DNA of 64,000 nucleotides from Vampirovibrio chlorellavorus (lineage in GTDB: Bacteria > Cyanobacteriota > Vampirovibrionia > Vampirovibrionales > Vampirovibrionaceae), in NCBI GenBank assembly GCA_001858525.1, contig LAPX01000003.1:79311-143310 (forward strand). Direction: 5' to 3'. The notes beneath the pieces are model-generated. The model was not told where the DNA came from. It searched no databases and saw nothing but the letters and a program-made list of their open reading frames with translations. Positions within the stretch are counted from its first letter, which is position 1; each line of letters opens with the position of its first letter. Positions 1-7,938 of this stretch are shown piece by piece. The position numbers and the translations under genes were made by a program.

Positions 1-518
1 GTGATATCGGCGGCCAATTCAATGTCGGTTTGATTGGTAGAGTTACGGGCCCGCAATCCGCTTTTCAGCTTGATGGCGCTGCTGGTATCGTAGAGCGGCG
101 CTACCCCGGTAATGCCGTGTTTGTACAACACCGGGTTGCCCTCATGAACGAGGTACTTTGATGCGCTATTCACTCTTAATCGATATATGTGATTGGTGGA
201 ATCGTAGCCGATTTCCCCGTTGGTGCTGCATAAAAATCCGGGCGTTTGGGCCAACCGAACCGATCCGTCTTTGAGCAAGACTGTTTCGATACTCACCCCG
301 GCATCGGTGGTGCGTTCTTCCAGGGTGTCCGCTTTGATGGCGGCGGAAAAACTCTTGGTGCCGGTAATAGTCATAGTGCCCGATTCCAGGCTGGTTAGCC
401 GGGTGTCCTGACTGTTGGATTCGGTGACCAGCTGATTGAATTCGCTATCCAGATCATCGGCGTTGATTAAGTTTCCGTTGGCGATTTCCGCTTGTTTGAG
501 CCGTGAGATTTGAGTCAT
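1..518 (-). CDS. Phage tail fibre/appendage-like protein, partial
   Basis: The reading frame is open from an ATG at 516-518 (preceded by AAGGAG at good spacing) to the window edge, about 172 codons, so the C-terminus is missing. The N-terminus (MTQISRLKQAEIANG) is followed by low-complexity, Ser/Thr/Gly-rich sequence with short repeating beta-like segments (LKDGSVRLAQTPGFL, STNGEIGYDS, YRLRVN), the usual look of tail fibres and other virion appendages. It starts 32 bases after the stop of the hub gene in the same direction and so is the next gene of the late module. Tail fibre is an inference from composition and position; no receptor-binding or enzymatic domain can be seen in the part present. 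Confidence 0.6.
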   Translation of the reverse strand, partial: MTQISRLKQAEIANGNLINADDLDSEFNQLVTESNSQDTRLTSLESGTMTITGTKSFSAAIKADTLEERTTDAGVSIETVLLKDGSVRLAQTPGFLCSTNGEIGYDSTNHIYRLRVNSASKYLVHEGNPVLYKHGITGVAPLYDTSSAIKLKSGLRARNSTNQTDIELAADI

Positions 519-550
519 GGCATTTACTCCTTGGTACTTATCTGGGTTAC

Positions 551-2089
551 TTATCGGGTGCCGCCGTCTACGATGGTTATGGTCCAGCCTTCAATTTCCA
601 CCGGGCGATCCGCTTCGTTTCCAGTGAGCTCCATTTGGAAGTATTGCCCGGAACCTGCCGGTATTAGGCTGAAGCAAGCGCTGCCCGCCCGGTTGTAATA
701 GTCGGCCCCGTAGGTGGCCTGATTGTAAGTGGTGCTGGCACTATCGGGGATTAGGGATACTGTCCGGGACTGCTGATTCTGAGAGCCTCTTCGAAGGTTC
801 CAGTACATTTTCACCGTGACATTGACTTCCGAAATTTGCTTGAGATAGAGCTGAATATCCTTGATCCGTTTGCGGAGACGAGGCGTTTCAAAATCCAGAA
901 ATCCGGTACGGTAAATCCAGGGAATGGGCTGCCCGTTGTAGCTGTTGCCTTTGAGTTGTTGCTGTACAATGCCTTGGTAATTCCCGGTAAACAGTTTGCC
1001 GTTGAACGTGCAGCCGCAGGCGGCGATAACGCCTTGCCGCTTGCTCCAGATCCGGTTGATGCCGTAGTTGTATACCAGTACGGTTTGATTTTGAATGGCG
1101 CTGCCATCGGCCACAAACCACCACACTTCCTGTCTGTTTCGCAGATGAACGGCAAAACTTTGGCTGAGCTGTGCCCGGTTGAGATTTTCAATCTGGGCCT
1201 TGATGGCATTGGATAGAAACAGGGTCGTGACGTTGCCTTGGGCCGTGGCCGTGGATAAAGCGGTCACACCTTCCTGCGATAGAAACATCAATTCATTACC
1301 CACCAGCACTATGCTACGATGGCTAACGGCCCCAAATTCATCCGACATTTTTTGAACGGCAAAGGTGTCTACATCGGTGCCGGATAGAACATAGGTGGAG
1401 CGCTCCTTGAAGATCACCAGCACCTCTTCATTGAGGAGGGGCAAGAACAGGGTTTTCAGACCGGTAATTTTTTCACCGTCACCAGGAGAAATTTGCACTG
1501 CACCCGGAGAGTCTGACCAGTAATCGGGATCAAAATTTTCGGCGTTTTCCAGTTCCGAAATGTAGACCATAGAGGGGTTATCCGAGTCTCCGGAGAAGAT
1601 CAGCCGGTTGGCATAAATTTCCGAAAAAGCAGGTTTGCCGGGATCAATGCCATACACAGCCGGTGGCCAATTTTCCAGAAGTTCAACGGCACCAATGCCG
1701 TCCCATTTAATGGGGCTGTCCGCACCATTGCAACCAATTAGCAACCCCTGAAAGGTCACAAAATTCATGGTTCGGTTGGGGGTTAAACTGCTGTACAGGA
1801 GTGTGGCTGCACCGGTGCTTTCATTGAATTGGTAGAGTTTATCTCCGGATACGGCAATTAAAAACGTTTGTCCCAATAGATTTTTATAGGGGTATAAACT
1901 GGTGACTGTTGCCCCGGATGCCAGCGGCGTGCTGTTGATATTGACATAACCGGCGTTATTGCTGGACCAGCTGCCGTGGGTGGTGGCGTGTAAATTAACG
2001 ATTTCTTCGGCCTCGCCATTTTTTAAGGTTAGGTCGTTGGCTCGTAAATTCATGCCCCCGGCGTTATCGAAAAATTGAAATGTACGCAT
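551..2089 (-). CDS. Phage tail hub / DNA-stabilisation protein (P22 gp10-like)
   Basis: This 512-residue protein sits between the adaptor gene and the tail fibre, the position of the P22 gp10 packaged-DNA stabilisation protein. It is rich in short beta strands in a propeller-like pattern. Around residues 225-285 it contains FKERSTYVLSGTD, FAVQKMSDEFGAVSHRSIV and ELMFLSQEGV, a combination I recognise from podovirus stabilisation/hub proteins (a strand, a conserved GAVS turn, then 'flsqdGv'). It would plug the portal channel after DNA packaging. The start at 2089 gives MRTFQFFDNAGGMNLR, typical of the family. Function rests on motif memory and synteny; a T7-type tubular protein B is less likely because of the neighbours. 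Confidence 0.65.
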   Translation of the reverse strand: MRTFQFFDNAGGMNLRANDLTLKNGEAEEIVNLHATTHGSWSSNNAGYVNINSTPLASGATVTSLYPYKNLLGQTFLIAVSGDKLYQFNESTGAATLLYSSLTPNRTMNFVTFQGLLIGCNGADSPIKWDGIGAVELLENWPPAVYGIDPGKPAFSEIYANRLIFSGDSDNPSMVYISELENAENFDPDYWSDSPGAVQISPGDGEKITGLKTLFLPLLNEEVLVIFKERSTYVLSGTDVDTFAVQKMSDEFGAVSHRSIVLVGNELMFLSQEGVTALSTATAQGNVTTLFLSNAIKAQIENLNRAQLSQSFAVHLRNRQEVWWFVADGSAIQNQTVLVYNYGINRIWSKRQGVIAACGCTFNGKLFTGNYQGIVQQQLKGNSYNGQPIPWIYRTGFLDFETPRLRKRIKDIQLYLKQISEVNVTVKMYWNLRRGSQNQQSRTVSLIPDSASTTYNQATYGADYYNRAGSACFSLIPAGSGQYFQMELTGNEADRPVEIEGWTITIVDGGTR

Positions 2090-2153
2090 TCGTTAATGCT
2101 TCCTTTGAGCCGTTTTAAGCAGGCGCTTTTGAGTGTTTGCTGTCAGCACACTT

Positions 2154-2798
2154 TCAAATCGTTCGTCCACCCCGATAAAACCCTTTCATACGGTATTCGG
2201 GCTTCCGGGGGGCCAGGCTTTTTAGCTGGGCCAAGCCGTCCCGATAGAGTAAGAAGGTGTCGCTGCCCCCTTCGCCTAGAAATTTTTCAAGACGCGCCTG
2301 AGTGCCGAGTATCAGAACTTTTTCCCAGCTTTCGGGCAAGGCCGTGGTGTCGCTATTCAGGCTGAGTTTTTGCGGACTGCGCTGGTAATCGTAGCGAATG
2401 GTGTAGATAGCATTGGGCACCGGATAGAGAAACAACTGGCTTCCTTTGCGATAAAAATACTGTGGCTTGCCACTGAGCGTTTCTCCATGGGCAATCGGGT
2501 AGGTGTAATCCACTTCTTCAAGACGTAATTGGCTGCCTGTTTCCTGCACGGAATCGGCGATTAAATCCTGCACCTCACATTGGGTGGTCAGGCTATAAGC
2601 CGCCGTTCCTGAGCTGGTGTTAAAGGTGGCCGATTGTTGCAGCCGATTGACCTGTAAACGCTGCAGCATTTCCGTGTAGGTTTCATTGAGAAAATCCACG
2701 GTCTGAATAATTGGGGTTTGGGCCTCGTTTAGGGTGCTGGCTTCCACTTGGCCGGTGCGCCTGAGGATCTCATTCACCAGTTGCAGGAGTGTGCTCAT
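2154..2798 (-). CDS. Phage adaptor / head-tail connector protein (gp4-like)
   Basis: The 214-residue product has an N-terminal helical part (MSTLLQLVNEILRRTGQ... FLNETYTEMLQRL) followed by a beta region (KPQYFYRKGSQLFLYPVPN) and the conserved C-terminal 'ALPESWEKVLILGTQARLEKFLG' type segment. That arrangement is typical of podovirus head-to-tail adaptors that dock on the portal ring. It overlaps the end of the upstream small gene by 29 bases and precedes the hub gene, the usual order of head-completion genes. A tail tubular protein A of the T7 type is an alternative name for the same structural role. Confidence 0.6.
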   Translation of the reverse strand: MSTLLQLVNEILRRTGQVEASTLNEAQTPIIQTVDFLNETYTEMLQRLQVNRLQQSATFNTSSGTAAYSLTTQCEVQDLIADSVQETGSQLRLEEVDYTYPIAHGETLSGKPQYFYRKGSQLFLYPVPNAIYTIRYDYQRSPQKLSLNSDTTALPESWEKVLILGTQARLEKFLGEGGSDTFLLYRDGLAQLKSLAPRKPEYRMKGFYRGGRTI

Positions 2799-2991
2799 CC
2801 GACGCTCCTTTCAGTTTAAGCAGTTTCAGCCGATAGTCGGCAGGGTATTGTTTTAGAATCTGGGCCAAAGTCCCCTGAATACGAGTTTTGAACTTGGTGT
2901 TTCTGTTTTCACAAAGCCAGATGGCTTGCTCTGAATAAATATCGGGAGGCGTTGAAGTGTCTTGGACTTCATCGTCAAACGGTAAATCCAT
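2770..2991 (-). CDS. Small phage protein of unknown function
   Basis: A 73-residue acidic/basic protein lies between the coat gene and the adaptor gene. The start is placed at the ATG of 2989-2991 rather than the earlier one at 3015, because AAAGGAG sits just upstream of it at optimal spacing. The sequence (MDLPFDDEVQDTSTPPDIY... ) has an acidic N-terminus and a helical basic C-terminus (RIQGTLAQILKQYPADYRLKLLKLKG). It overlaps the adaptor gene by 29 bases, suggesting coupled translation. I do not recognise the family; position suggests a head decoration or assembly role. Confidence 0.6.
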   Translation of the reverse strand: MDLPFDDEVQDTSTPPDIYSEQAIWLCENRNTKFKTRIQGTLAQILKQYPADYRLKLLKLKGASDEHTPATGE

Positions 2992-3028
2992 CACGATCTC
3001 CTTTGAATGTGGCACATAGGATTTGGGT

Positions 3029-3067
3029 AAAAAAAGGAGCGATGACCATCATGACGGCCATCGCTCC
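3029..3067 (-). terminator. Rho-independent terminator downstream of the coat gene
   Basis: Read on the minus strand, a 12-bp stem (GGAGCGATGGCC pairing with GGTCATCGCTCC, one wobble) closes an 8-base loop and is followed directly by seven T. It lies 54 bases after the coat stop, so it would limit read-through into adaptor/hub genes and help make coat the most abundant transcript. Confidence 0.85.
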
Positions 3068-3120
3068 GGTGGAGTTGCGTTAGAGAGACAGTGGGAGAGA
3101 AAAGGAAAGGGAGATACTGC

Positions 3121-3954
3121 TTAAGCCGAGGCTTTCAGCACAGCGCCCGCATTGGGCATCATGACCTTGGAGCCATACAGGTACAGCCCTTTAACCGCAT
3201 CGGCAAACATGTTGTACGGACGAACCGTTTCAATTTTGTTGACCTGGCTGGCAAAGCTGATGAAATCCTGGGTGAAGGCCAGCAAATTAACCACGCTGCC
3301 AACCGCAGGATTGTTGGTGGTGACGTGTACTCCAAAGCCTGCCACGTTGCCGATGTAGCCGTTTTGGATGACGTTGTCTCCCAGACTGGTGGCCCGGGTA
3401 AATTCGGTGGATTGCAAGAGCAGGGTTTTGAATTTGGGGGTGATGACCAGGTTGCGGCCTTCCTGGGGCGCATTGCTGTTGTCCAGTTTTTCGGCCAACT
3501 GGGTGATATAGCCGTAAATGTTGGCACTGGTCAGGGTGATGGGTGCGCCATCCGTGCCGATGACGTTGCCCGCATCCACATCGGTATAGTGGCCAATCAG
3601 GCGGGAGTCTACCACGTCCCGAATGGCGATGGCTGCCCGGCCCGCGTAGCCTTCCAGAATGTCCACGTTGGCTTGGGCTTTATCCAGGTCATCGACTTTG
3701 AAGGCAAAGTATTTTTGCTGATCGATCAATAAATCCACCATGGGATCGGTGAGACTTTGGAAGGAAATGGTCATATCGCGGGTGTAGTTGTTGACGGTGA
3801 CATCGCCAAAGGTGCGCACGTGAACTACGTCACCGGCACTGGTGATTTCACCTTCAAAATCACGGTTGACCAGATTGGCCATGACCACGGTTTTGTTAAA
3901 AATTTTGAGTAATTTTTTGCTCCAGATTTCTGGAATGAAGTTTGCGGTTGCCAT
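3121..3954 (-). CDS. Phage major capsid (coat) protein, HK97-fold
   Basis: The 277-residue product starts MATANFIPEIWSKKLL and contains the typical coat-protein elements of this phage group: 'VMANLVNRDFEGEITSAGDVVHVRTFGDVTV' in the N-terminal part, 'LIDQQKYFAFKVDDLDKAQANVD' in the spine-helix region, and a C-terminal strand with 'ETVRPYNMFADAVKGLYLYGSKVMMPNA'. It follows the scaffold gene and precedes a strong terminator. GGGTCCTTTC on the plus strand just before the start corresponds to GAAAGGACCC, an SD-like sequence. The family is clear; the exact type (P22-like versus other short-tailed phages) is inferred from neighbours. Confidence 0.85.
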   Translation of the reverse strand: MATANFIPEIWSKKLLKIFNKTVVMANLVNRDFEGEITSAGDVVHVRTFGDVTVNNYTRDMTISFQSLTDPMVDLLIDQQKYFAFKVDDLDKAQANVDILEGYAGRAAIAIRDVVDSRLIGHYTDVDAGNVIGTDGAPITLTSANIYGYITQLAEKLDNSNAPQEGRNLVITPKFKTLLLQSTEFTRATSLGDNVIQNGYIGNVAGFGVHVTTNNPAVGSVVNLLAFTQDFISFASQVNKIETVRPYNMFADAVKGLYLYGSKVMMPNAGAVLKASA

Positions 3955-4053
3955 TGTATCGGGTCCTTTCTGGTTGATAAAAACGGGGCATTAAAAAAGC
4001 CGCAGGATTAAATGATTGCGGCATTCGGGACTGTTTTTAGCGGGGGTTTGTCA

Positions 4054-4701
4054 TTACTGCACTCGGTTATTTTTGAGTGCGTCATTGATGGCCGCTTCGT
4101 TTTTGAGGAATTCAGGCAGGCTCATTTGGGCAATTTGCTGCCGAGAGAAACGAGGCGGTTCCGTGGGTGTTTGGCGCTTGGTGGCCGTTTCCATGTAAGG
4201 GTTTTTGTCGGGGCTGATCGTGCTTTTTTCTGAATCGGAGGCATTCAGTTTTTCTTTGAGGGTGTCCTGAAATTTTTGAGAGAAGATGGCCAAGCCCTTT
4301 TCTAACAGGGTTTCCCATTGATCGATTCCGCCATCTGGATCTTCGCGCAACAGGGTCACCACTTCTTGCAGAATGAACGGTTCAAAACGGGCAAATTCCG
4401 GTGACTTTTTTCGGAAACTGTTTAGCGCACTTTTCAATTCAGCTTCTTCTTTCAGGTCGGCCAGATGGGTTTTTGCGGCATCTTCCACAATCTGTTGAAC
4501 GAAAGAAAACGGATCGCTGACAAACAGCTCCAATGCTTGATTGGGCGGAAGCGATTCAATAGAGGGAGGAGTTAGATTGGCTGAAATGGATGGGTTTTGA
4601 GGGGCAGTTGCTGGCCGGTTCATTGGCTTTGGCGAGTCCAGAGCTTCCTGGGATGAGGCTTGGGGTGTCGCTTGTGAACCCGACGATGATGATTGAGACA
4701 T
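4054..4701 (-). CDS. Phage capsid scaffolding protein (putative)
   Basis: This 215-residue protein lies between portal and coat genes, where scaffold genes belong. The first 50 residues are disordered and rich in Ser, Gln and Pro; the middle is highly charged and helical (DAAKTHLADLKEEAELKSALNSFRKK); the C-terminus is a short basic helical tail (LPEFLKNEAAINDALKNN) like the coat-binding tail of scaffolds. An ATG preceded by AAGGAGAAGTC gives the start. Assignment is by architecture and position, not by a recognised sequence motif. Confidence 0.6.
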   Translation of the reverse strand: MSQSSSSGSQATPQASSQEALDSPKPMNRPATAPQNPSISANLTPPSIESLPPNQALELFVSDPFSFVQQIVEDAAKTHLADLKEEAELKSALNSFRKKSPEFARFEPFILQEVVTLLREDPDGGIDQWETLLEKGLAIFSQKFQDTLKEKLNASDSEKSTISPDKNPYMETATKRQTPTEPPRFSRQQIAQMSLPEFLKNEAAINDALKNNRVQ

Positions 4702-4743
4702 GACTTCTCCTTGTATGAATGGATTGAGGGTGCGTGGGAGGGG

Positions 4744-5001
4744 TTAGTCCGTATCCGGTTGTTTTCGAGACCACTCCCGCTCGGCCTGTTGAATAATCAA
4801 CAGCGGTGTGGAAAAAATTTCCTGAATCACTTGGGCGCGGATGGCCTCATACAGAAAGGCCTCTTTGGCATCGGTGTCCGTAACGCGGGTGCGCAGTTCC
4901 GGCCGAAAACTACTTTGCAGCAGATCCCAACCGGGTTCCCGAATCAGATCCGTGAACAGGGTGGCTTTTTCACGCAGGCTGAGCTGCTTGTAGAGGGTCA
5001 T
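4744..5001 (-). CDS. Small phage protein between portal and scaffold
   Basis: An 85-residue helical protein (MTLYKQLSLREKATLFTDL...). Its ATG overlaps the stop of the portal gene in an ATGA arrangement (4998-5001), so it is translationally coupled to portal. No motif is recognised. Position suggests a portal-associated or head-assembly accessory protein. Confidence 0.6.
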   Translation of the reverse strand: MTLYKQLSLREKATLFTDLIREPGWDLLQSSFRPELRTRVTDTDAKEAFLYEAIRAQVIQEIFSTPLLIIQQAEREWSRKQPDTD

Positions 5002-6749
5002 GCGGAGGCTCCGTTTTCTACTTCAGGGGTGCTGATGAAAATATCGGCTTCGTCGGTAAAACCCAGACGCCGATACACTTTTTTGTACAGACTGAGCCAG
5101 TCCACTCGATTGCGCAGAGCGGGGCTGTTTTCCACCAGTCGTAGAAACGAGGTGATAGCGTTCAGCTCTTGTGCTTTGTTCCATGAGCCTCGTGAACCAT
5201 CAATGCGGAACTGACAGTGACAGGTTTGCACTACTTCCGGTCGCAGGGTTTTAAACAGGATTTGACCGCCGGGCTGACACACTCGCAGCTGCTCTGGCTG
5301 GTTGAGAAACTGTCGGGCATTTTCCAGCACCATTCTCAGGAACGGCTCCAAAGAGGTGTGCTCCAGGTGGGCCAGGCAGGAGGAGAATTTTTGGGTTCCG
5401 CCTTGCACCAAAGCGCTCACTTCGGTTGCAGTCCGGGATTGTCCCTGCTCATTGCCGGTGAAGTATTTCAGGGCGCCCGTGGCTTCCTGAGCCTCTGCTT
5501 TGAGATCGGCGATTTCGGTAAAGGCCACCGTGAAATTATTCAGGTACTGAATGGGCCTGAGCGTGTCGTGGCTTTTCACTGGAATGAGCGCACCGGGCCG
5601 GGTCACCACCGCCTCGGGATCAAACACGTCATCGTTGATGAGATAGGTAAAGGGGTTGTTGATGGACAGGTTGATTACGTCCAGTTTTTGATTGGTCAGG
5701 GTGTTGATGGCGTGTTGCAGACCCAAAGATTTTTCAATGGCCCCAATGCCGTAAATTTCGTTGGGTACGGGAATGAAGTTGGTAAAAATAAACGGCTTCA
5801 TACCCGAATCATAGGGGTTGGGCTCAAAGCGAATGACCGTATCGCCATTGGCCACCACGCAAACATAGTTTTGGTAAAGTGTGTCGCCCACTGTAAAATC
5901 GCCCCACGCTTCCAGCAGGGTGATTTTTGGGGACGTCTGTTCATCCGGTGTTTGCGGATTATCGGCGAGTCCGAAGGCTCGGCGTTTGCTTTGCTTGTTG
6001 CTGTCTTCACTAGAAAGACGATGGGGGTTTTTCGGGTTGAGTGTTTCCAGATTGCAGTAAGCCGGATTATTTTTCAGGCTCAGCCAATCTCGATCCACTT
6101 TGCGGATGACGTTGGCTCGCTCAAAATCCGGGGCATCGGGATCGATGAAGAATTCGAACATGTCCAGCGTTTCAAAGTCCGGGCCATGGTAGGTCACTTC
6201 TTCCCGGCTGACTTTTTGACTGCCCACCGTCACCCCAAACAAGGTGACCGGTTGCTGCACTTGTCGGCTTTGGATGGATTTTCGCCAGGGAACGGCCGCC
6301 ACCGTGTTACCGGTGATAATGGCCTGTTTCAGGAAGAGGGCGTACTTTTCAATGAAGCTGGCATCTTCCAGTTTATTACGCAAAAATTCCTCAATCAGGC
6401 TGGCCTGACTGTGGTTTTCTTCCGTTTTGCCAATGACCGAAAAAAATCGTTCGTTGGCTGGAAACAAGGCATTCAGCAGATTCGAGTGAATGGCTTCCAC
6501 CGCTTCGTATAAAACTGGACGAACCACTTGGCTGCGATCGTGTGGGTGGTTTTCCGCTTCCGCATAAAGAGAAGGCGTGTCGCACAGGTAGGCCTCCCAA
6601 CATTCTCGCCATTTTCGCTCTAGGCCGCTTCTGGATTGTTTCCAGTGTAGGTATTGGTTGTAAACCGTGCGGGCCAGCGCTTGCTGGTTTTCTTCCGTTA
6701 ATAGGTGCAGTGCTGGTGTTGTGGCCGATGTGGCCATTGGATCAGACAT
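4998..6749 (-). CDS. Phage portal protein (head-to-tail connector)
   Basis: The 583-residue product matches short-tailed phage portal proteins in length and pattern. It has an N-terminal helical clip region (YLHWKQSRSGLERKWRECWEAY), the conserved 'RSQVVRPVLYEAVEAIHSNLLNALFP' segment, the wing region 'ETLDMFEFFIDPDAPDFERANVI', and the stem/crown part 'GIGAIEKSLGLQHAINTLTNQKLDVI' followed by 'TATEVSALVQGGTQKFS'. It would form the dodecameric ring through which DNA is packaged. It is the first gene of the block; the terminase genes normally found immediately upstream are absent here. Confidence 0.85.
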   Translation of the reverse strand: MSDPMATSATTPALHLLTEENQQALARTVYNQYLHWKQSRSGLERKWRECWEAYLCDTPSLYAEAENHPHDRSQVVRPVLYEAVEAIHSNLLNALFPANERFFSVIGKTEENHSQASLIEEFLRNKLEDASFIEKYALFLKQAIITGNTVAAVPWRKSIQSRQVQQPVTLFGVTVGSQKVSREEVTYHGPDFETLDMFEFFIDPDAPDFERANVIRKVDRDWLSLKNNPAYCNLETLNPKNPHRLSSEDSNKQSKRRAFGLADNPQTPDEQTSPKITLLEAWGDFTVGDTLYQNYVCVVANGDTVIRFEPNPYDSGMKPFIFTNFIPVPNEIYGIGAIEKSLGLQHAINTLTNQKLDVINLSINNPFTYLINDDVFDPEAVVTRPGALIPVKSHDTLRPIQYLNNFTVAFTEIADLKAEAQEATGALKYFTGNEQGQSRTATEVSALVQGGTQKFSSCLAHLEHTSLEPFLRMVLENARQFLNQPEQLRVCQPGGQILFKTLRPEVVQTCHCQFRIDGSRGSWNKAQELNAITSFLRLVENSPALRNRVDWLSLYKKVYRRLGFTDEADIFISTPEVENGASA

Positions 6750-7112
6750 AAGTTCCCTCCGTATTTGATGAATCAGGATTTATTAATCTGGGCGCTACAA
6801 AACGCACCCGTAAAAGCTTGCTTGGCGAGTGAAAATATTGGGTCAGAGAAAACAAAAGAGGGAGGCGCGAAACTACGAACGGGGAATGAATCGATCCGCC
6901 AGAGGAGCGAACGAATAAGCGCTATACATAGCGTCGCTTCACACGGTTGGCATTCCTGTTTCAGGGGCGAAAGAACGCCTGAAAACAGAAAGCCACCAAC
7001 CCCGTGAGCACCCAGTCAATACAGCCCGTGCAAGGTGGTTGATGATCATTATTATGCGCTGCGGTTTGGCATTGTCCCAGCGAAGGAGATTTACGATTTT
7101 TTGAGCGCCGAC
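6750..7112. other. Non-coding stretch upstream of the portal gene
   Basis: No convincing gene is present in these 363 bases. The left part is the leader of the portal gene on the minus strand. The centre holds two adjacent hairpins (see the ncRNA candidate at 6917-7006). The short frames crossing it have no family character. This is where large and small terminase genes would be expected in an intact prophage. Confidence 0.6.
6917..7006 (+). ncRNA. Candidate structured RNA (two adjacent hairpins)
   Basis: The first hairpin is AAGC..GCTA / TAGC..GCTT around 6917-6939. The second is a long imperfect hairpin at 6940-7006. Its outer arms are CAC..GGTTGG and CCAACC..GTG; its inner arms are CTGTTTCAGG at 6956-6965 and CCTGAAAACAG at 6978-6988, around a short loop. 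There is no reading frame with gene-like character. The strand is a guess, since inverted repeats fold on both. It does not match tmRNA, 6S, RNase P or SRP RNA as far as I can tell; a phage regulatory RNA or a recombination site are possible. Confidence 0.3.
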
Positions 7113-7832
7113 TTATAAGTCCAGTTTATCCAGCTTGATTTTCATATCCCGATTACCCAGTGCCACGGTTTCATCTTTTTTCGGGGGCGGTTTGGATTCA
7201 TTTCCAGATTCGGATTCGACTGCAGGGGATTTTGCTTTTTCTGCTTCTCCAAGGCTTTGCCGCCAAGTGGCCAATTCTTCGGCGTACGCCTTGGCCTTGC
7301 TTTGATTGAGCTGGTTACGGATGGCCTGCATGGTTGGCCCATTAGGCAAGGTCATGGAAGGGTAAAAGGTACTTAAGTGGGCGACGGTGTTTTTAAAATT
7401 GCCAGCCACAAAACTATCGGTTATGCCCTGCATAATGGCGTTATCGACGGGTTGGTTGGTGTGTTGGCAAATGGCAAAATATTCCATTAAATGATCCACC
7501 ACTGTGATCACGTGTGTGGCGATCAGGGTGCGTTGCGTTTCAGGCAACACGTACAAGCAGTTCATAGCGTGGTGCAGGCTTTCGACTTTGTCATAGCTGC
7601 GGGCCTTGCTTTTGGCTTTGAACAAACTGAGTACTTTTTCTGGTGGCAAGGTTCTGGGATTTTTTAAAAACTGGCTCACCTGGCAATGTTTTTCGGCCAA
7701 CCTTGACAGGGTCTCTCCGATCAGGGGTTCGTGGCTTAATGGAAAACTTTCCATTAAATTGACACTGAGGGCCACATTTTCTTCTTTTTCATACCAACGC
7801 GTTTTCGATGGATTGCCTTTATTTGTTTCCAT
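7113..7832 (-). CDS. Hypothetical protein of unknown function at the phage/host boundary
   Basis: A 239-residue, mostly helical protein (METNKGNPSKTRWYEKEENVAL...). The C-terminal 50 residues are rich in Lys, Ser, Glu and Pro (KAKSPAVESES, PPPKKDE) and probably disordered. There is no signal peptide or membrane segment. The upstream DNA is AT-rich with a TACTAT -10-like element. It is transcribed in the same direction as the phage block but separated by 360 bases, so it may be phage cargo or host. I do not recognise the family. Confidence 0.6.
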   Translation of the reverse strand: METNKGNPSKTRWYEKEENVALSVNLMESFPLSHEPLIGETLSRLAEKHCQVSQFLKNPRTLPPEKVLSLFKAKSKARSYDKVESLHHAMNCLYVLPETQRTLIATHVITVVDHLMEYFAICQHTNQPVDNAIMQGITDSFVAGNFKNTVAHLSTFYPSMTLPNGPTMQAIRNQLNQSKAKAYAEELATWRQSLGEAEKAKSPAVESESGNESKPPPKKDETVALGNRDMKIKLDKLDL

Positions 7833-7938
7833 TTAGAACTTATGCCTAAAGCTAGTACATGATGTCTATAGTACCTAATTTCCGCATTTTTAATTTTATA
7901 ATCAATTCTGGTAACTATATTAACAAATTTTAAGGAAT

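Noticed and set aside
5217..6512. A 431-codon plus-strand open frame
   Set aside because: Antisense to the portal gene, which has clear family motifs; no SD and no recognisable domain.
6917..7006. tmRNA, 6S RNA or RNase P RNA
   Set aside because: Hairpins are present but the consensus elements of these RNAs (tRNA-like ends, tag frame, RNase P core GAGGAAAGTCC) are missing on both strands.
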